The notes under the pieces: generated by a model | Seen by the model: only the letters and a program-made list of their open reading frames with translations | Told to the model about the DNA's origin: nothing | Database searches by the model: none | Part shown: piece after piece, positions 14,567 to 23,888 of the stretch | Layout: each line of letters begins with the position of its first letter | Position numbering within the stretch: the first letter of the stretch is position 1 | DNA from: an uncultured Oscillospiraceae bacterium | GTDB taxonomy: Bacteria; Bacillota; Clostridia; Oscillospirales; Oscillospiraceae | Direction of reading: 5' to 3' | Length of the DNA: 29,480 bases | Assembly (NCBI GenBank): GCA_934553255.1 | Contig: CAKTEZ010000017.1 | Coordinates: 1 to 29,480, forward strand | Made by a program: the position numbers and the translations under genes

Positions 14567-15931
14567 ATGAAAAAACGCCGCCTTTTTTCTCTTTTTTTGA
14601 CGCTCTGTCTGCTTCTCTCGCTGTTGGGGACGAACGCCTCCGCCTTTGAGGAGATCGACATCGACGCCCGCGCCGCCCTGCTTGTGGAGGCCGGAACGGG
14701 CGAGATCCTCTACGACAAGAACGCTCAATCGCGCCAGTACCCCGCGAGCATCACGAAGGTCATCGTCGCGCTGCTGGTGTTCGAGGCGGTGGATGCCGGT
14801 CAGCTTTCGCTTGACCAGCCCATCGAGGCCCACGCGAGCGCGTTCGAGGGACTGAGCATCTACGGCAGCACAGCGGGCATCAAGGCGGGCGAGATCCTCA
14901 CGGTCGAGCAGCTGCTGCAATGTATGCTCATCGTCTCCGCAAACGAGGCGTGCAACATTCTTGCCGAGGCCATGTGCGGCGAGGGCCATGTCACCGACTT
15001 CGTGCAGAAGATGAACGAACGCGCCACCGCGCTCGGCTGCAAAAACACGCACTATGTCAACACCTCCGGTCTGCACGACCCCGACCACTATTCCTCCGCC
15101 TACGACATTTATCTCATCGCGCGCGAGGCTATGAAGCACGACAAGTTTATGGCCATCTGCAACACCAAATCCGCCGAGATCCCCGCGACGGAACACAACA
15201 ACCGTCACATTCTGCACTCCACCAACCTGCTTATTTCCAACTGGCGCGAGCTGGGCTACCTCTACCGCGACGCGCAGGGCATCAAGACCGGTTCGACCGA
15301 GGAAGCCGGTTACTGCCTCGTTTCCTCCGCCGTGCGCGGCGAGCGCACGCTCATCAGCGTAGTGCTGGGCGCGGAGAAGGTAAAGCTCGCCGACGGCAAG
15401 AAAACGCTCACCAAGAGCTTTTCCGAAACGAGCCGCCTGTTTGACTATGGCTTCGACTGCTTCGCCCTCCGCGAGATCGTGTCCGCCTCCGAGCCGATCT
15501 GCGAGGTGCCGGTCGCGCTGTCGAGCGAGGCAAACTATGTGGTCGTCCACCCCGCCGAGACCATCTCGCGTATGCTCCCCAAGGATCTGGAACTCAGCGA
15601 GCTGCAGCGCGATGTTACGCTCTATGAGAATGTGGACGCGCCCATCGCCGCAGGCGACGAGCTGGGCGAGATGACCGTTTCCTACAACGGCACGACCTAT
15701 GCCGTGGTAAAGCTGCTCGCGCTGAGCGACGTGTCCGCCTCGTGGCTGCTGGTCGCTCAGCGGAATGTCCTCAACTTCCTCTCCCGCTCCGTCGTCAAGT
15801 TCGTTCTTGCCGCCGCAGCCGTGCTGATCGCGTTGGTCGCCGTGCTGCACTTCGGTGGGCGCAGCCGCCGCTACGGTAAGCGCAGCCGCCGCAGCGCCGC
15901 GGCAAGCAGCGGCTACCGCGGCCGCCGCTAA
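14567..15931 (+). CDS. D-alanyl-D-alanine carboxypeptidase (DacF/PBP5 family)
   Basis: A 454-residue class C low-molecular-mass penicillin-binding protein (peptidase S11). A signal peptide covers about residues 1-26 (MKKRRLFSL...NASA). The three catalytic motifs are SITK (Ser61, Lys64), SAN (124-126) and KTG (240-242). The domain after residue ~300 is the usual PBP5 C-terminal beta domain. It trims the terminal D-Ala from peptidoglycan stem peptides, in spore formers sometimes during cortex formation. A hydrophobic helix close to the end (about 408-428) and an Arg/Ser-rich tail (SRRYGKRSRRS...) suggest a membrane anchor with a short cytoplasmic basic tail, unlike the amphipathic anchor of PBP5. 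Start ATG 14567 follows GAGG by nine bases. The mutase gene follows after 28 bases with no terminator. Confidence 0.93.
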   Translation: MKKRRLFSLFLTLCLLLSLLGTNASAFEEIDIDARAALLVEAGTGEILYDKNAQSRQYPASITKVIVALLVFEAVDAGQLSLDQPIEAHASAFEGLSIYGSTAGIKAGEILTVEQLLQCMLIVSANEACNILAEAMCGEGHVTDFVQKMNERATALGCKNTHYVNTSGLHDPDHYSSAYDIYLIAREAMKHDKFMAICNTKSAEIPATEHNNRHILHSTNLLISNWRELGYLYRDAQGIKTGSTEEAGYCLVSSAVRGERTLISVVLGAEKVKLADGKKTLTKSFSETSRLFDYGFDCFALREIVSASEPICEVPVALSSEANYVVVHPAETISRMLPKDLELSELQRDVTLYENVDAPIAAGDELGEMTVSYNGTTYAVVKLLALSDVSASWLLVAQRNVLNFLSRSVVKFVLAAAAVLIALVAVLHFGGRSRRYGKRSRRSAAASSGYRGRR

Positions 15932-15959
15932 ATCCCGAAAGTCAAAAGGAGAAACTACT

Positions 15960-17189
15960 GTGAAATACATCGTTGTCATCGGAGACGGCATGGCGGATAA
16001 CCCCGTCAAAGCCCTCGGCGGCAAAACGCCGCTGGAATACGCCTCCATTCCCACCATCGATTCGCTCGCCGCGCGCGGCACGGTCGGCAGCACCGTCAAC
16101 TGCCCCAAGCCGCTGCCCGCGGGCAGCGAGACCGCCATTCTCTCCATCTTTGGCTGCGACCCGCTCAAGCATTTTTCCGGCCGCTCGCCGATGGAGGCCG
16201 CCGCCATCGGTCTGAAGCTCGTCCCGGGCGACGCGGCGTTTCGCTGCAATCTCGTCGCCCTTGAGCCGGGCGACCAGCCCTTTGAGGAAAAGCGTATTCT
16301 CTCCCACTCCGCCGGTTCCATCGCGGGGCAGGACGCGCTCGATGTAGTCGCCGCGCTCAACGCCGATCCCGAATTTTCCGCCGCGCTCCGCGCCGCGGAT
16401 ATGTACATTGACCCCAGCCCCTCGTTCCGCCCGCTGGCGGTGCGCCACCATTGCGACCCGAGTGGCGTGGCCTTTATCCCGCCGCACGACCACCTTGGCG
16501 AAGTCATCGGTCCTCTGCTCCCGAGCGGCGGCGCGCAGGCCGAGGTCTTTGCCGACCTCATGCGCCTTGCCAACCGCGTGCTGGAGCATCACCCCGTCAC
16601 GGAAAAGCGCCGCGCCGCGGGCAAGCCGGGCGCGAACGGCATCTGGTTCTGGGCGGCGGGAACCGCTATGCAGCTGCCGAGCTTTGAAGCGGAGTACGGC
16701 TGCGGCGGCGCGGTCATCAGCGCCGTTCCCCTGTGCCACGGCATCGGCGTGCTGCGCGGCCTTGAAATGGTCGAGGTCGAGGGCGCGACCGGTGAGATCG
16801 ACACGAACTTTGAGGGCAAGCTGGAGGCGACGTGGGCAAATCTCCAGAAGTACGACTTTGTCTGTCTCCATCTGGAAGCGCCCGATGAGTGCACGCATAA
16901 CGGCGACCTCAAGGGCAAGATACAGGCCATTGAGTGGCTCGACAGCCGTTTGGTAAAGCCGCTCACCGAGCGGCTGGAGCGCGCGGGTATGGACTACCGT
17001 ATGCTGCTCCTCTCCGATCATAAGACGCTCACCGCCACGCGCGGACACGACGGCGATCCCGTGCCGTTCCTGCTCTACGACAGCCGCATCGACAGCGGCC
17101 GCGGCGGGGTCTATACGGAAAAGGCCGGCGAAGCCGGTCCCTTCGTGGTCGAGGGTCACACGCTGCTCCACCGTCTTTTCGAGCGGTAA
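15960..17189 (+). CDS. apgM: 2,3-bisphosphoglycerate-independent phosphoglycerate mutase, archaeal type
   Basis: A 409-residue alkaline-phosphatase-superfamily enzyme of the ApgM (COG3635-like) group, about 100 residues shorter than classical GpmI. It interconverts 3- and 2-phosphoglycerate. The N-terminal metal and nucleophile region is VIGDGMAD (D9), and the later metal-site segments are HLEAPDECTHNGD (about 304-316) and LSDHKT...TRGHDGDPVPF (about 351-369). The GTG start at 15960 is fixed by AAGGAG (15946-15951), eight bases upstream; the frame extends further upstream through the dacF-like end. It is probably co-transcribed with the dacF-like gene. Confidence 0.92.
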   Translation: MKYIVVIGDGMADNPVKALGGKTPLEYASIPTIDSLAARGTVGSTVNCPKPLPAGSETAILSIFGCDPLKHFSGRSPMEAAAIGLKLVPGDAAFRCNLVALEPGDQPFEEKRILSHSAGSIAGQDALDVVAALNADPEFSAALRAADMYIDPSPSFRPLAVRHHCDPSGVAFIPPHDHLGEVIGPLLPSGGAQAEVFADLMRLANRVLEHHPVTEKRRAAGKPGANGIWFWAAGTAMQLPSFEAEYGCGGAVISAVPLCHGIGVLRGLEMVEVEGATGEIDTNFEGKLEATWANLQKYDFVCLHLEAPDECTHNGDLKGKIQAIEWLDSRLVKPLTERLERAGMDYRMLLLSDHKTLTATRGHDGDPVPFLLYDSRIDSGRGGVYTEKAGEAGPFVVEGHTLLHRLFER

Positions 17190-17212
17190 ACGGCAGCACA
17201 CGCACACACAGC

Positions 17213-17241
17213 AAGGGCAGCCGCCTAAAGCGGCTGCCCTT
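17213..17241. terminator. Shared terminator between apgM and clpC
   Basis: AAGGGCAGCCGC (17213-17224) pairs perfectly with 17230-17241 across a 5-base loop, with T-runs suited to both directions. The clpC stop codon (TAG on the minus strand, 17225-17227) falls in the loop, so the last codons of clpC form one arm. Confidence 0.85.
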
Positions 17242-19735
17242 TTGCTTCGCCCGCCGCGGCGGGAATGGCGAGCGGAGGCTCCTCCCGCGCGACGGATATT
17301 CTGCCGCCCGCGGCGCGAACACAGACGCGGTCCCCCGCCGCGACCGCGCCGGAGAGCAGCTGCTCGGCGAGCGGGTCCTCCACCGCCGCGCGGATCGCGC
17401 GGCGCAGCGGCCGCGCGCCGTAAAGCGGGTCGAAGCCGTCCGCGGCAAGCTGCTCCACCGCCGCGGCGTCATAGGTCAGCGTGACGCCCAGCGCCGCGGC
17501 GCGCGCCGCCGTCGCGTCGAGCAGACGGCGGGCGATGGCGGTGACATCCGCCCTTTCCAGCCGCCGGAACACGACGGTCGAGTCGATGCGGTTCAAAAAC
17601 TCGGGCTTGAAGGTGCGCCGCAGCTCGGCGGTCACAGTCTCCTTCACACTCTTGAACGAGCCGACGTCCCCGTCCTCCGTCTGCGCGAAGCCCAACCTTG
17701 CCGCGGTGGAGGTGATCGCTTTCGCCCCCACGTTCGAGGTCATGACGATGACGGCGTTGCGGAAGTCCACGCGCCGTCCCTGCGAATCGGTCACCACGCC
17801 ATCCTCCAGAATTTGCAGCAGCAGGTCCCACACATCCTCGTGCGCCTTTTCGATCTCATCGAACAGCACGACGGACCATGGGCGGCGGCGCACCTTTTCC
17901 GTGAGCTGCCCGCCCTCGTCGTAGCCGACATAGCCCGGCGGCGCGCCGACGAGCCGCGACACGCTGTGGCGCTCCATGTACTCGGACATATCGATACGCA
18001 CGAGCGCGTCCTCGTCGCCGAACACGGCGTCGGCGAGCGCGCGGCACAGCTCCGTTTTGCCCACGCCCGTCGGACCGAGGAAGAGGAACGAGCCGACCGG
18101 CCGCTTGGGGTCGCGCAGACCCACGCGCCCGCGGCGCAGGGCGCGGGCGACGGCGGACACCGCCTCGTCCTGCCCCACCACGCGCGCATGGAGCGTGTCC
18201 TCCAGCTTCAAAAGCCGCTCGCTCTCGCTCTCCGTCAGCCGCGTGAGCGGCACGCCCGTCCACGCGGACACCACGGCGGCAACATCCTCCTCGCCCACCG
18301 TGCCGCAGTTTTCCCGCAGCGCGCGGCGGAGCGTCCCGCGCTCCTGCGCCGCCTGCTCGCGGCAGTCGCGCTCCATGTCGCGCAGACGCGCGGCCTTTTC
18401 ATAGTCCTGCGCGGCGATGGCGGCCTCGCGGTCGCGCTTGGCCTCGTCCGCCTTGCGTTCCATCGCCTGCAGCTCCTCCGACGCGGGGCGCGCCTCCATG
18501 CGCACGCGGCTCGCCGCCTCGTCCATCAGGTCCACCGCCTTGTCCGGCAGAAAGCGGCCCGCGATGTAGCGGCGCGAGAGCCGCACGGCGGCGGAGAGTG
18601 CCGCGTCCGATATGGTCAGGCGGTGGTGCTGCTCGTAGCGTCCGCGCAGCCCGCGCAGGATTTCCAGCGCCTGCTCCTCCGTCGGCTCGCCGACGGGGAT
18701 GGCCTGAAAGCGCCGCTCCAGCGCCGCGTCCTTTTCGATATACTTGCGGTACTCAGCGAGCGTGGTCGCACCGACCACGCGGATCTCGGCGCGGCCGAGT
18801 GCTGGCTTGATGATGTTTGCCGCGTCCACCGCGCCCTCGGCGCTGCCCGCGCCGACGATGGTATGCAGCTCGTCGATAAACAGGATCACATTCCCATCGC
18901 GCCGGACCTCCTCCAGCAGCGCCTTGACACGCTCCTCGAACTCGCCGCGATATTTCGTCCCCGCGACCATTGCGGGAAGATCCAGGGAAAGCAGGCGCTT
19001 GTCCATCAGTTCGTCCGGCACGTCGGAGAGCGCGATGCGCTGGGCAAGGCCCTCCGCCACCGCCGTTTTGCCGACGCCCGGCTCGCCGATCAGGACAGGA
19101 TTGTTCTTCGTCCGGCGCGAGAGGATCTGCAGCGCCCGTTCGATCTCCTTTTCGCGCCCGATCACGGGGTCGAGCCGCCCCATGCGCGCCATCGCCGTCA
19201 GGTCGCGTGTGAACTCGGTCAAGCTTTTTACCGCCGCACGCCGCCCCTCGCCCTCTCTTCCTATCACTCTGCCGCCCTCCTTCGCCGCCGTGTGCGGCGT
19301 CTCGTTCATTCTCCGCACCACCGCGCCGTACAACCGCTTTGGGTCTGTGCCGGAGGCGGCCAGCAGCCGCACAGCCATGTTGCCGCCGTCACGCAGCAGC
19401 CCCAGCAGCAGATGCTCCGTGCCGATGCAGGGACTGGCAAAGCGCATCGCCTCCGCCACGGCAAGCTCCACCGCGCTGCGGGCGCGGGGTGTCAGCCCCT
19501 GCGACGGCGCGCTGCCGGAAAGCCCGCGTCCCACGGTCTGCACCGTCAGTTCGCGCAGCGTCTCTTCGCTCACGCCCGCCTCCGTCAGCGCGCGGCAGGC
19601 CACGCCGCCGTCCTCGCGCAGCAATCCCAGCAGCAAATGCTCGCAGCCGACATAGCCGTGTCCCAGCTCGCCCGCCGTCTCCTGCGCCAGCCGCAGCGCG
19701 TTTTCCGCGCGCGGAGTAAATTTCCGTTCCGCCAT
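17225..19735 (-). CDS. clpC: ATP-dependent Clp protease ATPase subunit ClpC
   Basis: An 836-residue Hsp100 unfoldase. Two Clp-N repeats (about 1-145; [22 protein letters not shown]) bind adaptors. NBD1 has Walker A GEPGVGKT (about 214) and Walker B FIDELHT. A UVR-type coiled segment (about 428-463, [14 protein letters not shown]) marks ClpC as opposed to ClpA/ClpB. NBD2 has Walker A GPTGVGKT (about 552) and Walker [12 protein letters not shown]. ClpC feeds proteins to ClpP. The ATG at 19735 ([10 protein letters not shown]) has AGGAGG nine bases upstream; the longer frame is not needed. In many Firmicutes clpC is in a ctsR-mcsA-mcsB-clpC operon, but here it stands alone, and I saw no CtsR heptad pair or CIRCE element upstream. 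Confidence 0.95.
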   Translation of the reverse strand: MAERKFTPRAENALRLAQETAGELGHGYVGCEHLLLGLLREDGGVACRALTEAGVSEETLRELTVQTVGRGLSGSAPSQGLTPRARSAVELAVAEAMRFASPCIGTEHLLLGLLRDGGNMAVRLLAASGTDPKRLYGAVVRRMNETPHTAAKEGGRVIGREGEGRRAAVKSLTEFTRDLTAMARMGRLDPVIGREKEIERALQILSRRTKNNPVLIGEPGVGKTAVAEGLAQRIALSDVPDELMDKRLLSLDLPAMVAGTKYRGEFEERVKALLEEVRRDGNVILFIDELHTIVGAGSAEGAVDAANIIKPALGRAEIRVVGATTLAEYRKYIEKDAALERRFQAIPVGEPTEEQALEILRGLRGRYEQHHRLTISDAALSAAVRLSRRYIAGRFLPDKAVDLMDEAASRVRMEARPASEELQAMERKADEAKRDREAAIAAQDYEKAARLRDMERDCREQAAQERGTLRRALRENCGTVGEEDVAAVVSAWTGVPLTRLTESESERLLKLEDTLHARVVGQDEAVSAVARALRRGRVGLRDPKRPVGSFLFLGPTGVGKTELCRALADAVFGDEDALVRIDMSEYMERHSVSRLVGAPPGYVGYDEGGQLTEKVRRRPWSVVLFDEIEKAHEDVWDLLLQILEDGVVTDSQGRRVDFRNAVIVMTSNVGAKAITSTAARLGFAQTEDGDVGSFKSVKETVTAELRRTFKPEFLNRIDSTVVFRRLERADVTAIARRLLDATAARAAALGVTLTYDAAAVEQLAADGFDPLYGARPLRRAIRAAVEDPLAEQLLSGAVAAGDRVCVRAAGGRISVAREEPPLAIPAAAGEAKGQPL

Positions 19736-19859
19736 ATTCCTCACCCTCCTGTGTCCATTTTCCCCGCCGCGCATTTTTTTAGACACGCGGGCGCTGATCA
19801 TTTGCTCTTTTTTGCCAGAATTTTTGCCGAAAAGAGGAGATTTCCCGCATACTTTCCTC

Positions 19860-19888
19860 TTGCAATTTCATACAACGGCGTGTACAAT
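19860..19888 (+). promoter_or_regulatory. Ferredoxin gene promoter
   Basis: TTGCAA (19860-19865), 17 bases, TACAAT (19883-19888), about 30 bases before the ATG. Confidence 0.75.
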
Positions 19889-19917
19889 AAGCGTATCAAT
19901 CAAATGGAGGTGTTCTC

Positions 19918-20088
19918 ATGGCTTATCACATCAGTTCTGCCTGCGTCAGCTGCGGTGCTTGCGCGGATGCCTGCCCCGTCGGTGCGATCTCTCAGGGCGA
20001 TTCCCAGTATCAGATCGATGCCGGTGCCTGCCTGGACTGCGGTTCCTGCGCGGATACCTGCCCCAACGGTGCGATCTCTCAGGAGTAA
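19918..20088 (+). CDS. 2[4Fe-4S] ferredoxin
   Basis: A 56-residue clostridial-type ferredoxin. Two CxxCxxCxxxCP clusters are present (CVSCGACADACP and CLDCGSCADTCP), each ending PxGAIS, reflecting the internal duplication typical of this family. It carries electrons at low potential, for example between pyruvate:ferredoxin oxidoreductase, hydrogenase and electron-bifurcating Etf complexes. The ATG at 19918 follows GGAGG (19906-19910) by seven bases. It has its own promoter and terminator, so it is a monocistronic and probably highly expressed gene. Confidence 0.95.
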   Translation: MAYHISSACVSCGACADACPVGAISQGDSQYQIDAGACLDCGSCADTCPNGAISQE

Positions 20089-20095
20089 GTACTTG

Positions 20096-20132
20096 AAAAA
20101 TAAGGACGCGCGGCTGCGCGTCCTTATTTTTT
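20096..20132 (+). terminator. Terminator after ferredoxin gene
   Basis: Stem AAAAATAAGGACGCGC (20096-20111) with its complement from 20116, GGCT loop, then a T-run. The methyltransferase ribosome site begins a few bases later. Confidence 0.9.
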
Positions 20133-20152
20133 GTCCCCTTGGAGGAAACACC

Positions 20153-20854
20153 GTGGAACGAAAAGACTGTCTTTGGCAGGACGGACCCTGCTTTTATTTT
20201 GATACGGACCTTTTTGCGCCAACGACGGACAGCTTCGCGCTCGGATATTTTGCCGCGCCCAGACGCGGCGAGCGCGTGTGCGACCTCGGCAGCGGCACGG
20301 GGCTGCTCGGCACGCTCCTGCTCGCGCGCGAGCCGTCGCTCACGCTCTTCTGCGTGGAGCAGAATGCCGCGGCGAACGCACTCGCGAGAAAGGGCTTTGC
20401 CGAAAACGGCCGGGCGGAGCGCGTGACGCTGCGCGTCGGCGATCTGCGCGACCCCTCCGCACTTCCCGCGGCGGGCAGTATGGATTACGCCGTTTCCAAC
20501 CCGCCGTACTTCCCCGTCGGCAGCGGCGCGAGCGCCGCGGACGGGGCGCGGCAGACCGCGCGGGAGGAGGTCGGCTGCACGCTTGCCGATGTGTGCGCCG
20601 CGGCGGCGCGCATTCTGCGCTGGGGCGGGCGCTTCGCGCTCGTCCACCGGCCCGAGCGGCTGACCGACCTTCTCTGCACGCTCCGCGCGCATGGGCTGGA
20701 GCCGAAGCGCCTGCGTTTCGTGGTCTCCGCGCCGGAAGGCACGCCCTCGCTGCTCCTCGCGGAGGCGCGGCGCGGCGGCAGAAGCGGTCTTACCGTCGAG
20801 CCGCCGCTCATCATCGGCAGCCCCGAATGGGACAGGGTCTATTTCCGCGCATAG
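20153..20854 (+). CDS. tRNA1(Val) (adenine-37-N6)-methyltransferase-like protein (TrmN6 family)
   Basis: A 233-residue class I SAM-dependent methyltransferase. Motif I is CDLGSGTGLLG (about 43-53), the acidic residue of motif II is VEQN, and motif IV is NPPYFP, the signature of N6-adenine methyltransferases. The C-terminal LRFVVSAPEGTPSLLLAEARRGG is typical of the YfiC/TrmN6 group. It likely methylates A37 of tRNA1(Val) or a related base. The GTG at 20153 has GGAGG (20141-20145) seven bases upstream; the long upstream frame is antisense to clpC and spurious. It follows the ferredoxin terminator closely, so it depends on read-through or an unseen promoter. Confidence 0.88.
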   Translation: MERKDCLWQDGPCFYFDTDLFAPTTDSFALGYFAAPRRGERVCDLGSGTGLLGTLLLAREPSLTLFCVEQNAAANALARKGFAENGRAERVTLRVGDLRDPSALPAAGSMDYAVSNPPYFPVGSGASAADGARQTAREEVGCTLADVCAAAARILRWGGRFALVHRPERLTDLLCTLRAHGLEPKRLRFVVSAPEGTPSLLLAEARRGGRSGLTVEPPLIIGSPEWDRVYFRA

Positions 20855-20855
20855 C

Positions 20856-20886
20856 AAAAGGACGCTCGAACGAGCGCCCTTTTTTT
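20856..20886. terminator. Bidirectional terminator between trmN6-like and serpin genes
   Basis: AAAAGGACGCTCG and CGAGCGCCCTTTT form a hairpin with one A-C mismatch, with T-runs in both directions. It serves two convergent genes. Confidence 0.8.
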
Positions 20887-20894
20887 GCTTTCGT

Positions 20895-22358
20895 TTATTC
20901 CATTGTGTTGACCGCGCCGACGAACAGCGGCAGGCCGTCCGCGCCGGTGATGGCGAAGGCGAACGGGCGGTCCAGATCCATCTCCACGACCGGCAGGTCC
21001 TCCGGCATCGCCTCGGTCGCATCCATGGCGGTGAACGCCGCGGCCTCGCAGCCCTCCTCGTCGATCTTCACGCGGGCGGCGTGCTGCACCTGCGTGACCG
21101 CCACCGGCTCGTCAAAATCTGCCAGCGGCGAGAAGTCCGCCCGCGTATCGTCGAATGCGTCCGTCACGCCGAGCATTTTGAGCGTGTCGGTCAGCTCCAG
21201 ATCGGAGTTGACGTCGAACTTCGGCACACTCCAGACGAGCTTCGCCGTCTGCGCTTCGTCGCTATCGTACACATCGGTAAAAAGGTCGGCCAGCGCCGCT
21301 TCGCCGCGCAGCAGCGGCGCGAGCGCCGTGCCCTCGTCGGGCAGGAGGAAGATCATGCTCTCCCCGCCGCGGAAGGCAAGCTGCGCCACAGTGTACCCCT
21401 CGCCGCGGACATAGCTCGCGCGGTCCTCTGTTTTGTGCATGAAATCCACACGCTGCTCTGTGCCGTCGGCAGCGGTGAAGGTGTCCTCCCTCGTATCCGA
21501 AGCGTAGAACTCATCGAGCCACTGGTCTTTGAAGTAGAGCGTGGAGAGCAGGAGCATCACGGTCTCCGGCTTGGTCTCAATGTTTTTCACCGCGTCCGCG
21601 AGGAGGCCGCCGGTGTTGATGTTCAGCCATGCCTGCACCGCGTCGTTGGTGTCGCCGGTACCCATGGGGACGCTGAACACAGAGGCGTAATAATCGTTCG
21701 CCAGCCGCTCGACGGTCTCGGTCTTATAGGCCTGTCTCTCGCTCAGCCAGAGGGAATTGGCCAGCAGCGTCCTGCCGGTCGCGCTGTCGGTGTAGAGCGA
21801 GCGCCAGAGGGCGTTTGCCGTCGTGCGGACGACCGCCTCGTCCTCCGTGCCGAGCAGGTCGAGGAGCTGGGCGCGCGTCTCGCCGTCCACCGTTTCGGTG
21901 AGCATGGAAAGGGCAAGGTAGAGGTTCGCGGGCGAATAGACCGCATTCGCCGTTTCCTCGCCGCCGAGCAGCTTGGAGGCCGTTTTGGTGCTGTAGCCGA
22001 GCAGCGCGGGCGTCATCGCCTTGTCCACGCCTTCCCCGCGCAGGGCCTTCACCGCCTCGGCATAGGCGAGGGAGCGCGCGTCAAAATCGTCCCAAAGCTC
22101 CTCCTGCGCCTTGTGGTATGCCTCCTCGCCCATTTTATCGTAGTCGAGCTTTTCATAGGCGGTCCACAGCTCCTCCTCGCTCGGCTGCGCGGGCAGCTCC
22201 GGCAGCACGGCCTCCGCCAGCGCGAACTGGCCCAGCAGCTTCGCGCTCACTTCGTCCGGCTGCCCCGGTTCGTTCTTCGTTCCACCCTGCGCCGGTTCGA
22301 CCCGCGCGCAGCCAACGAGCATCAACAGGCAAAGCAGAAATGCCAGATACTTTTTCAT
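20895..22358 (-). CDS. Serpin family lipoprotein (secreted serine protease inhibitor)
   Basis: A 487-residue protein with lipoprotein signal MKKYLAFLLCLLMLVGC (Cys17), an extra N-terminal acidic/helical region (about 20-110), then a full serpin fold. Seen: NAVYSPANLYLALSML, ANSLWL, LLSTLYFKDQW, the hinge EEGCEAAAFTA (about 434-444), an acidic reactive-centre loop (MDATEAMPEDLP) and the signature LDRPFAFAI...PLFVGAVN at the C-terminus. Small hinge residues fit an inhibitory serpin that traps a protease by loop insertion; P14 Cys and P9 Phe are unusual. P1 cannot be fixed by eye but lies around Ala/Met. Gut anaerobes use such proteins against host or microbial proteases. The ATG at 22358 has AGGAGG nine bases upstream. 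Confidence 0.93.
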   Translation of the reverse strand: MKKYLAFLLCLLMLVGCARVEPAQGGTKNEPGQPDEVSAKLLGQFALAEAVLPELPAQPSEEELWTAYEKLDYDKMGEEAYHKAQEELWDDFDARSLAYAEAVKALRGEGVDKAMTPALLGYSTKTASKLLGGEETANAVYSPANLYLALSMLTETVDGETRAQLLDLLGTEDEAVVRTTANALWRSLYTDSATGRTLLANSLWLSERQAYKTETVERLANDYYASVFSVPMGTGDTNDAVQAWLNINTGGLLADAVKNIETKPETVMLLLSTLYFKDQWLDEFYASDTREDTFTAADGTEQRVDFMHKTEDRASYVRGEGYTVAQLAFRGGESMIFLLPDEGTALAPLLRGEAALADLFTDVYDSDEAQTAKLVWSVPKFDVNSDLELTDTLKMLGVTDAFDDTRADFSPLADFDEPVAVTQVQHAARVKIDEEGCEAAAFTAMDATEAMPEDLPVVEMDLDRPFAFAITGADGLPLFVGAVNTME

Positions 22359-22407
22359 GTCGGTATACCTCCTTGGGTGTTGTACTCCTTTGGACGGACG
22401 GAAAAAA

Positions 22408-22436
22408 GAAAAAGTTCCCGATACGGGAACTTTTTC
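22408..22436 (-). terminator. Terminator after proS
   Basis: A perfect 13-bp stem GAAAAAGTTCCCG/CGGGAACTTTTTC with a 3-base loop and a T-run on the minus strand. It separates proS from the serpin gene. Confidence 0.88.
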
Positions 22437-22448
22437 CATGCATGTTTT

Positions 22449-23888
22449 TTAATAAGCAACGCCCCAGTAAATGTCGGTCGTGGCTTCCTTGCCGCAGAAC
22501 ACGCACTTGCCCTTTGTGCCGGACTGGTGCAGCGGCATACAGCGGGAGGATACGCCCGCCTTTTCCTTCATGCCCAGCTCGCACTCGCGGCTGCCGCACC
22601 ACTTCGTGCGCGCGAAGCCGCCGCGGCCGGAGGCCATCGCCTTGACCTCCTCCCAGGTGGAAAGGTCGAAGGTGTTCTCCTCCAGATTGGCTCTCGCCTT
22701 GGCGAGCATATTGTCGTGGATGCTGTCGAGCAGCTCCTTGACCGCGCTTTCGAGCGTGTCAAGTGCGGCGAAGGTCTTTTCGCCGTTGTCGCGGCGGACG
22801 ATGCAGCACTGGCCGTTTTCGAGATCGCGCGGACCGATCTCGATACGCAGCGGCACGCCGCGCATTTCGTACTCGGCGCACTTCCAGCCCATGGACTGGT
22901 CGCTGTCGTCCAGCTTCGCGCGTACGCCGGCGGCGAGCAGACGCGTCTTGAGATCCTTCGCCGCCTCGGCGACCTCGGGCTTTTTGTGCGCCGCGATGGG
23001 AATGACCACCGCCTGCACGGGTGCGATCTGCGGAGGCAGGACAAGACCGTTGTTGTCGCCATGGGTCATGATGACCGCGCCGATCATGCGCGTGGTGGAA
23101 CCCCATGAGGTCTGGAACGGGTACTGGAGCTTATTGTCGCGTCCGGCGAAGGTCACATCGTAGGCTCGGGAGAACTTGTCGCCGAAGTAGTGGCTGGTCG
23201 CGCCCTGCAGCGCCTTGCGATCCTTCATCATGCACTCGACGGTGTAGGTCGCCTCGGCGCCCGCAAACTTCTCTTTCTCGGTCTTACGGCCCGGAACGAC
23301 AGGAATGGCAAGGACCTTTTCAAAGAAGTCCGCGTAGCACTTGAGCTGCTGCTCGGTCTCCGCCTTCGCCTCCTCGGCGGTCTCGTGAATGGTGTGACCC
23401 TCCTGCCACCAGAACTCTCGGGAGCGCAGGAACGGACGCGTGGTCTTTTCCCAGCGGATGACGGAACACCATTGGTTGTAGAGCATGGGCAACTGACGGT
23501 AGGTCTGGAGCACATTGTGCCAATGGTCACAGAACATGGTCTCGGATGTGGGGCGGAACGCAAGGCGCTCCTCCAGCTTCTCGCTGCCGCCCATCGTGAC
23601 CCACGCGACCTCGGGCGCGAAGCCGTTGACCAGCTCGCCCTCCTTCTTCAGAAGGCTCTCGGGGATCAGAACGGGCATCGCCACATTTTCATGGCCGGTC
23701 TTTTTGAACTCGCCGTCCATGATGCGCTGGATATTCTCCCAGATCGCGTAGCCGTAGGGACGCAGAATGGTAAAGCCCTTGACGCTGGCGTACTCGACCA
23801 GCTCCGCCTTGCGGCAGATGTCGGTATACCATTGGGCGAAATCGTCCTCCATGTTGGTGATCTGTTCGACCTTCTTGTCCTGTGCCAT
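22449..23888 (-). CDS. proS: Prolyl-tRNA synthetase, archaeal/eukaryotic-type
   Basis: A 479-residue class II synthetase of the short ProRS type. Motif 2 region VIRWEKTTRPFLRSREFWWQEGHT, the RPTSE proline-site motif and the HGDNNGLVLPPQIAPVQ motif 3 region are clear. The C-terminal zinc-type domain has Cys in KWCGSREC, SRCMPL and CVFCGK, and the protein ends in WGVAY with the terminal Tyr typical of this type. No editing (INS) domain lies between motifs 2 and 3, so mischarged Ala-tRNA(Pro) must be cleared in trans; a YbaK-like protein is encoded at 26993. The ATG at 23888 has AGGAG nine bases upstream. No T-box leader is visible in the short upstream region. Confidence 0.97.
   Translation of the reverse strand: MAQDKKVEQITNMEDDFAQWYTDICRKAELVEYASVKGFTILRPYGYAIWENIQRIMDGEFKKTGHENVAMPVLIPESLLKKEGELVNGFAPEVAWVTMGGSEKLEERLAFRPTSETMFCDHWHNVLQTYRQLPMLYNQWCSVIRWEKTTRPFLRSREFWWQEGHTIHETAEEAKAETEQQLKCYADFFEKVLAIPVVPGRKTEKEKFAGAEATYTVECMMKDRKALQGATSHYFGDKFSRAYDVTFAGRDNKLQYPFQTSWGSTTRMIGAVIMTHGDNNGLVLPPQIAPVQAVVIPIAAHKKPEVAEAAKDLKTRLLAAGVRAKLDDSDQSMGWKCAEYEMRGVPLRIEIGPRDLENGQCCIVRRDNGEKTFAALDTLESAVKELLDSIHDNMLAKARANLEENTFDLSTWEEVKAMASGRGGFARTKWCGSRECELGMKEKAGVSSRCMPLHQSGTKGKCVFCGKEATTDIYWGVAY

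Noticed and set aside
14537..16573. 678-residue minus-strand frame opposite the dacF-like and apgM genes
   Set aside because: Shadow of two well-supported genes, covering their promoter and intergenic region.
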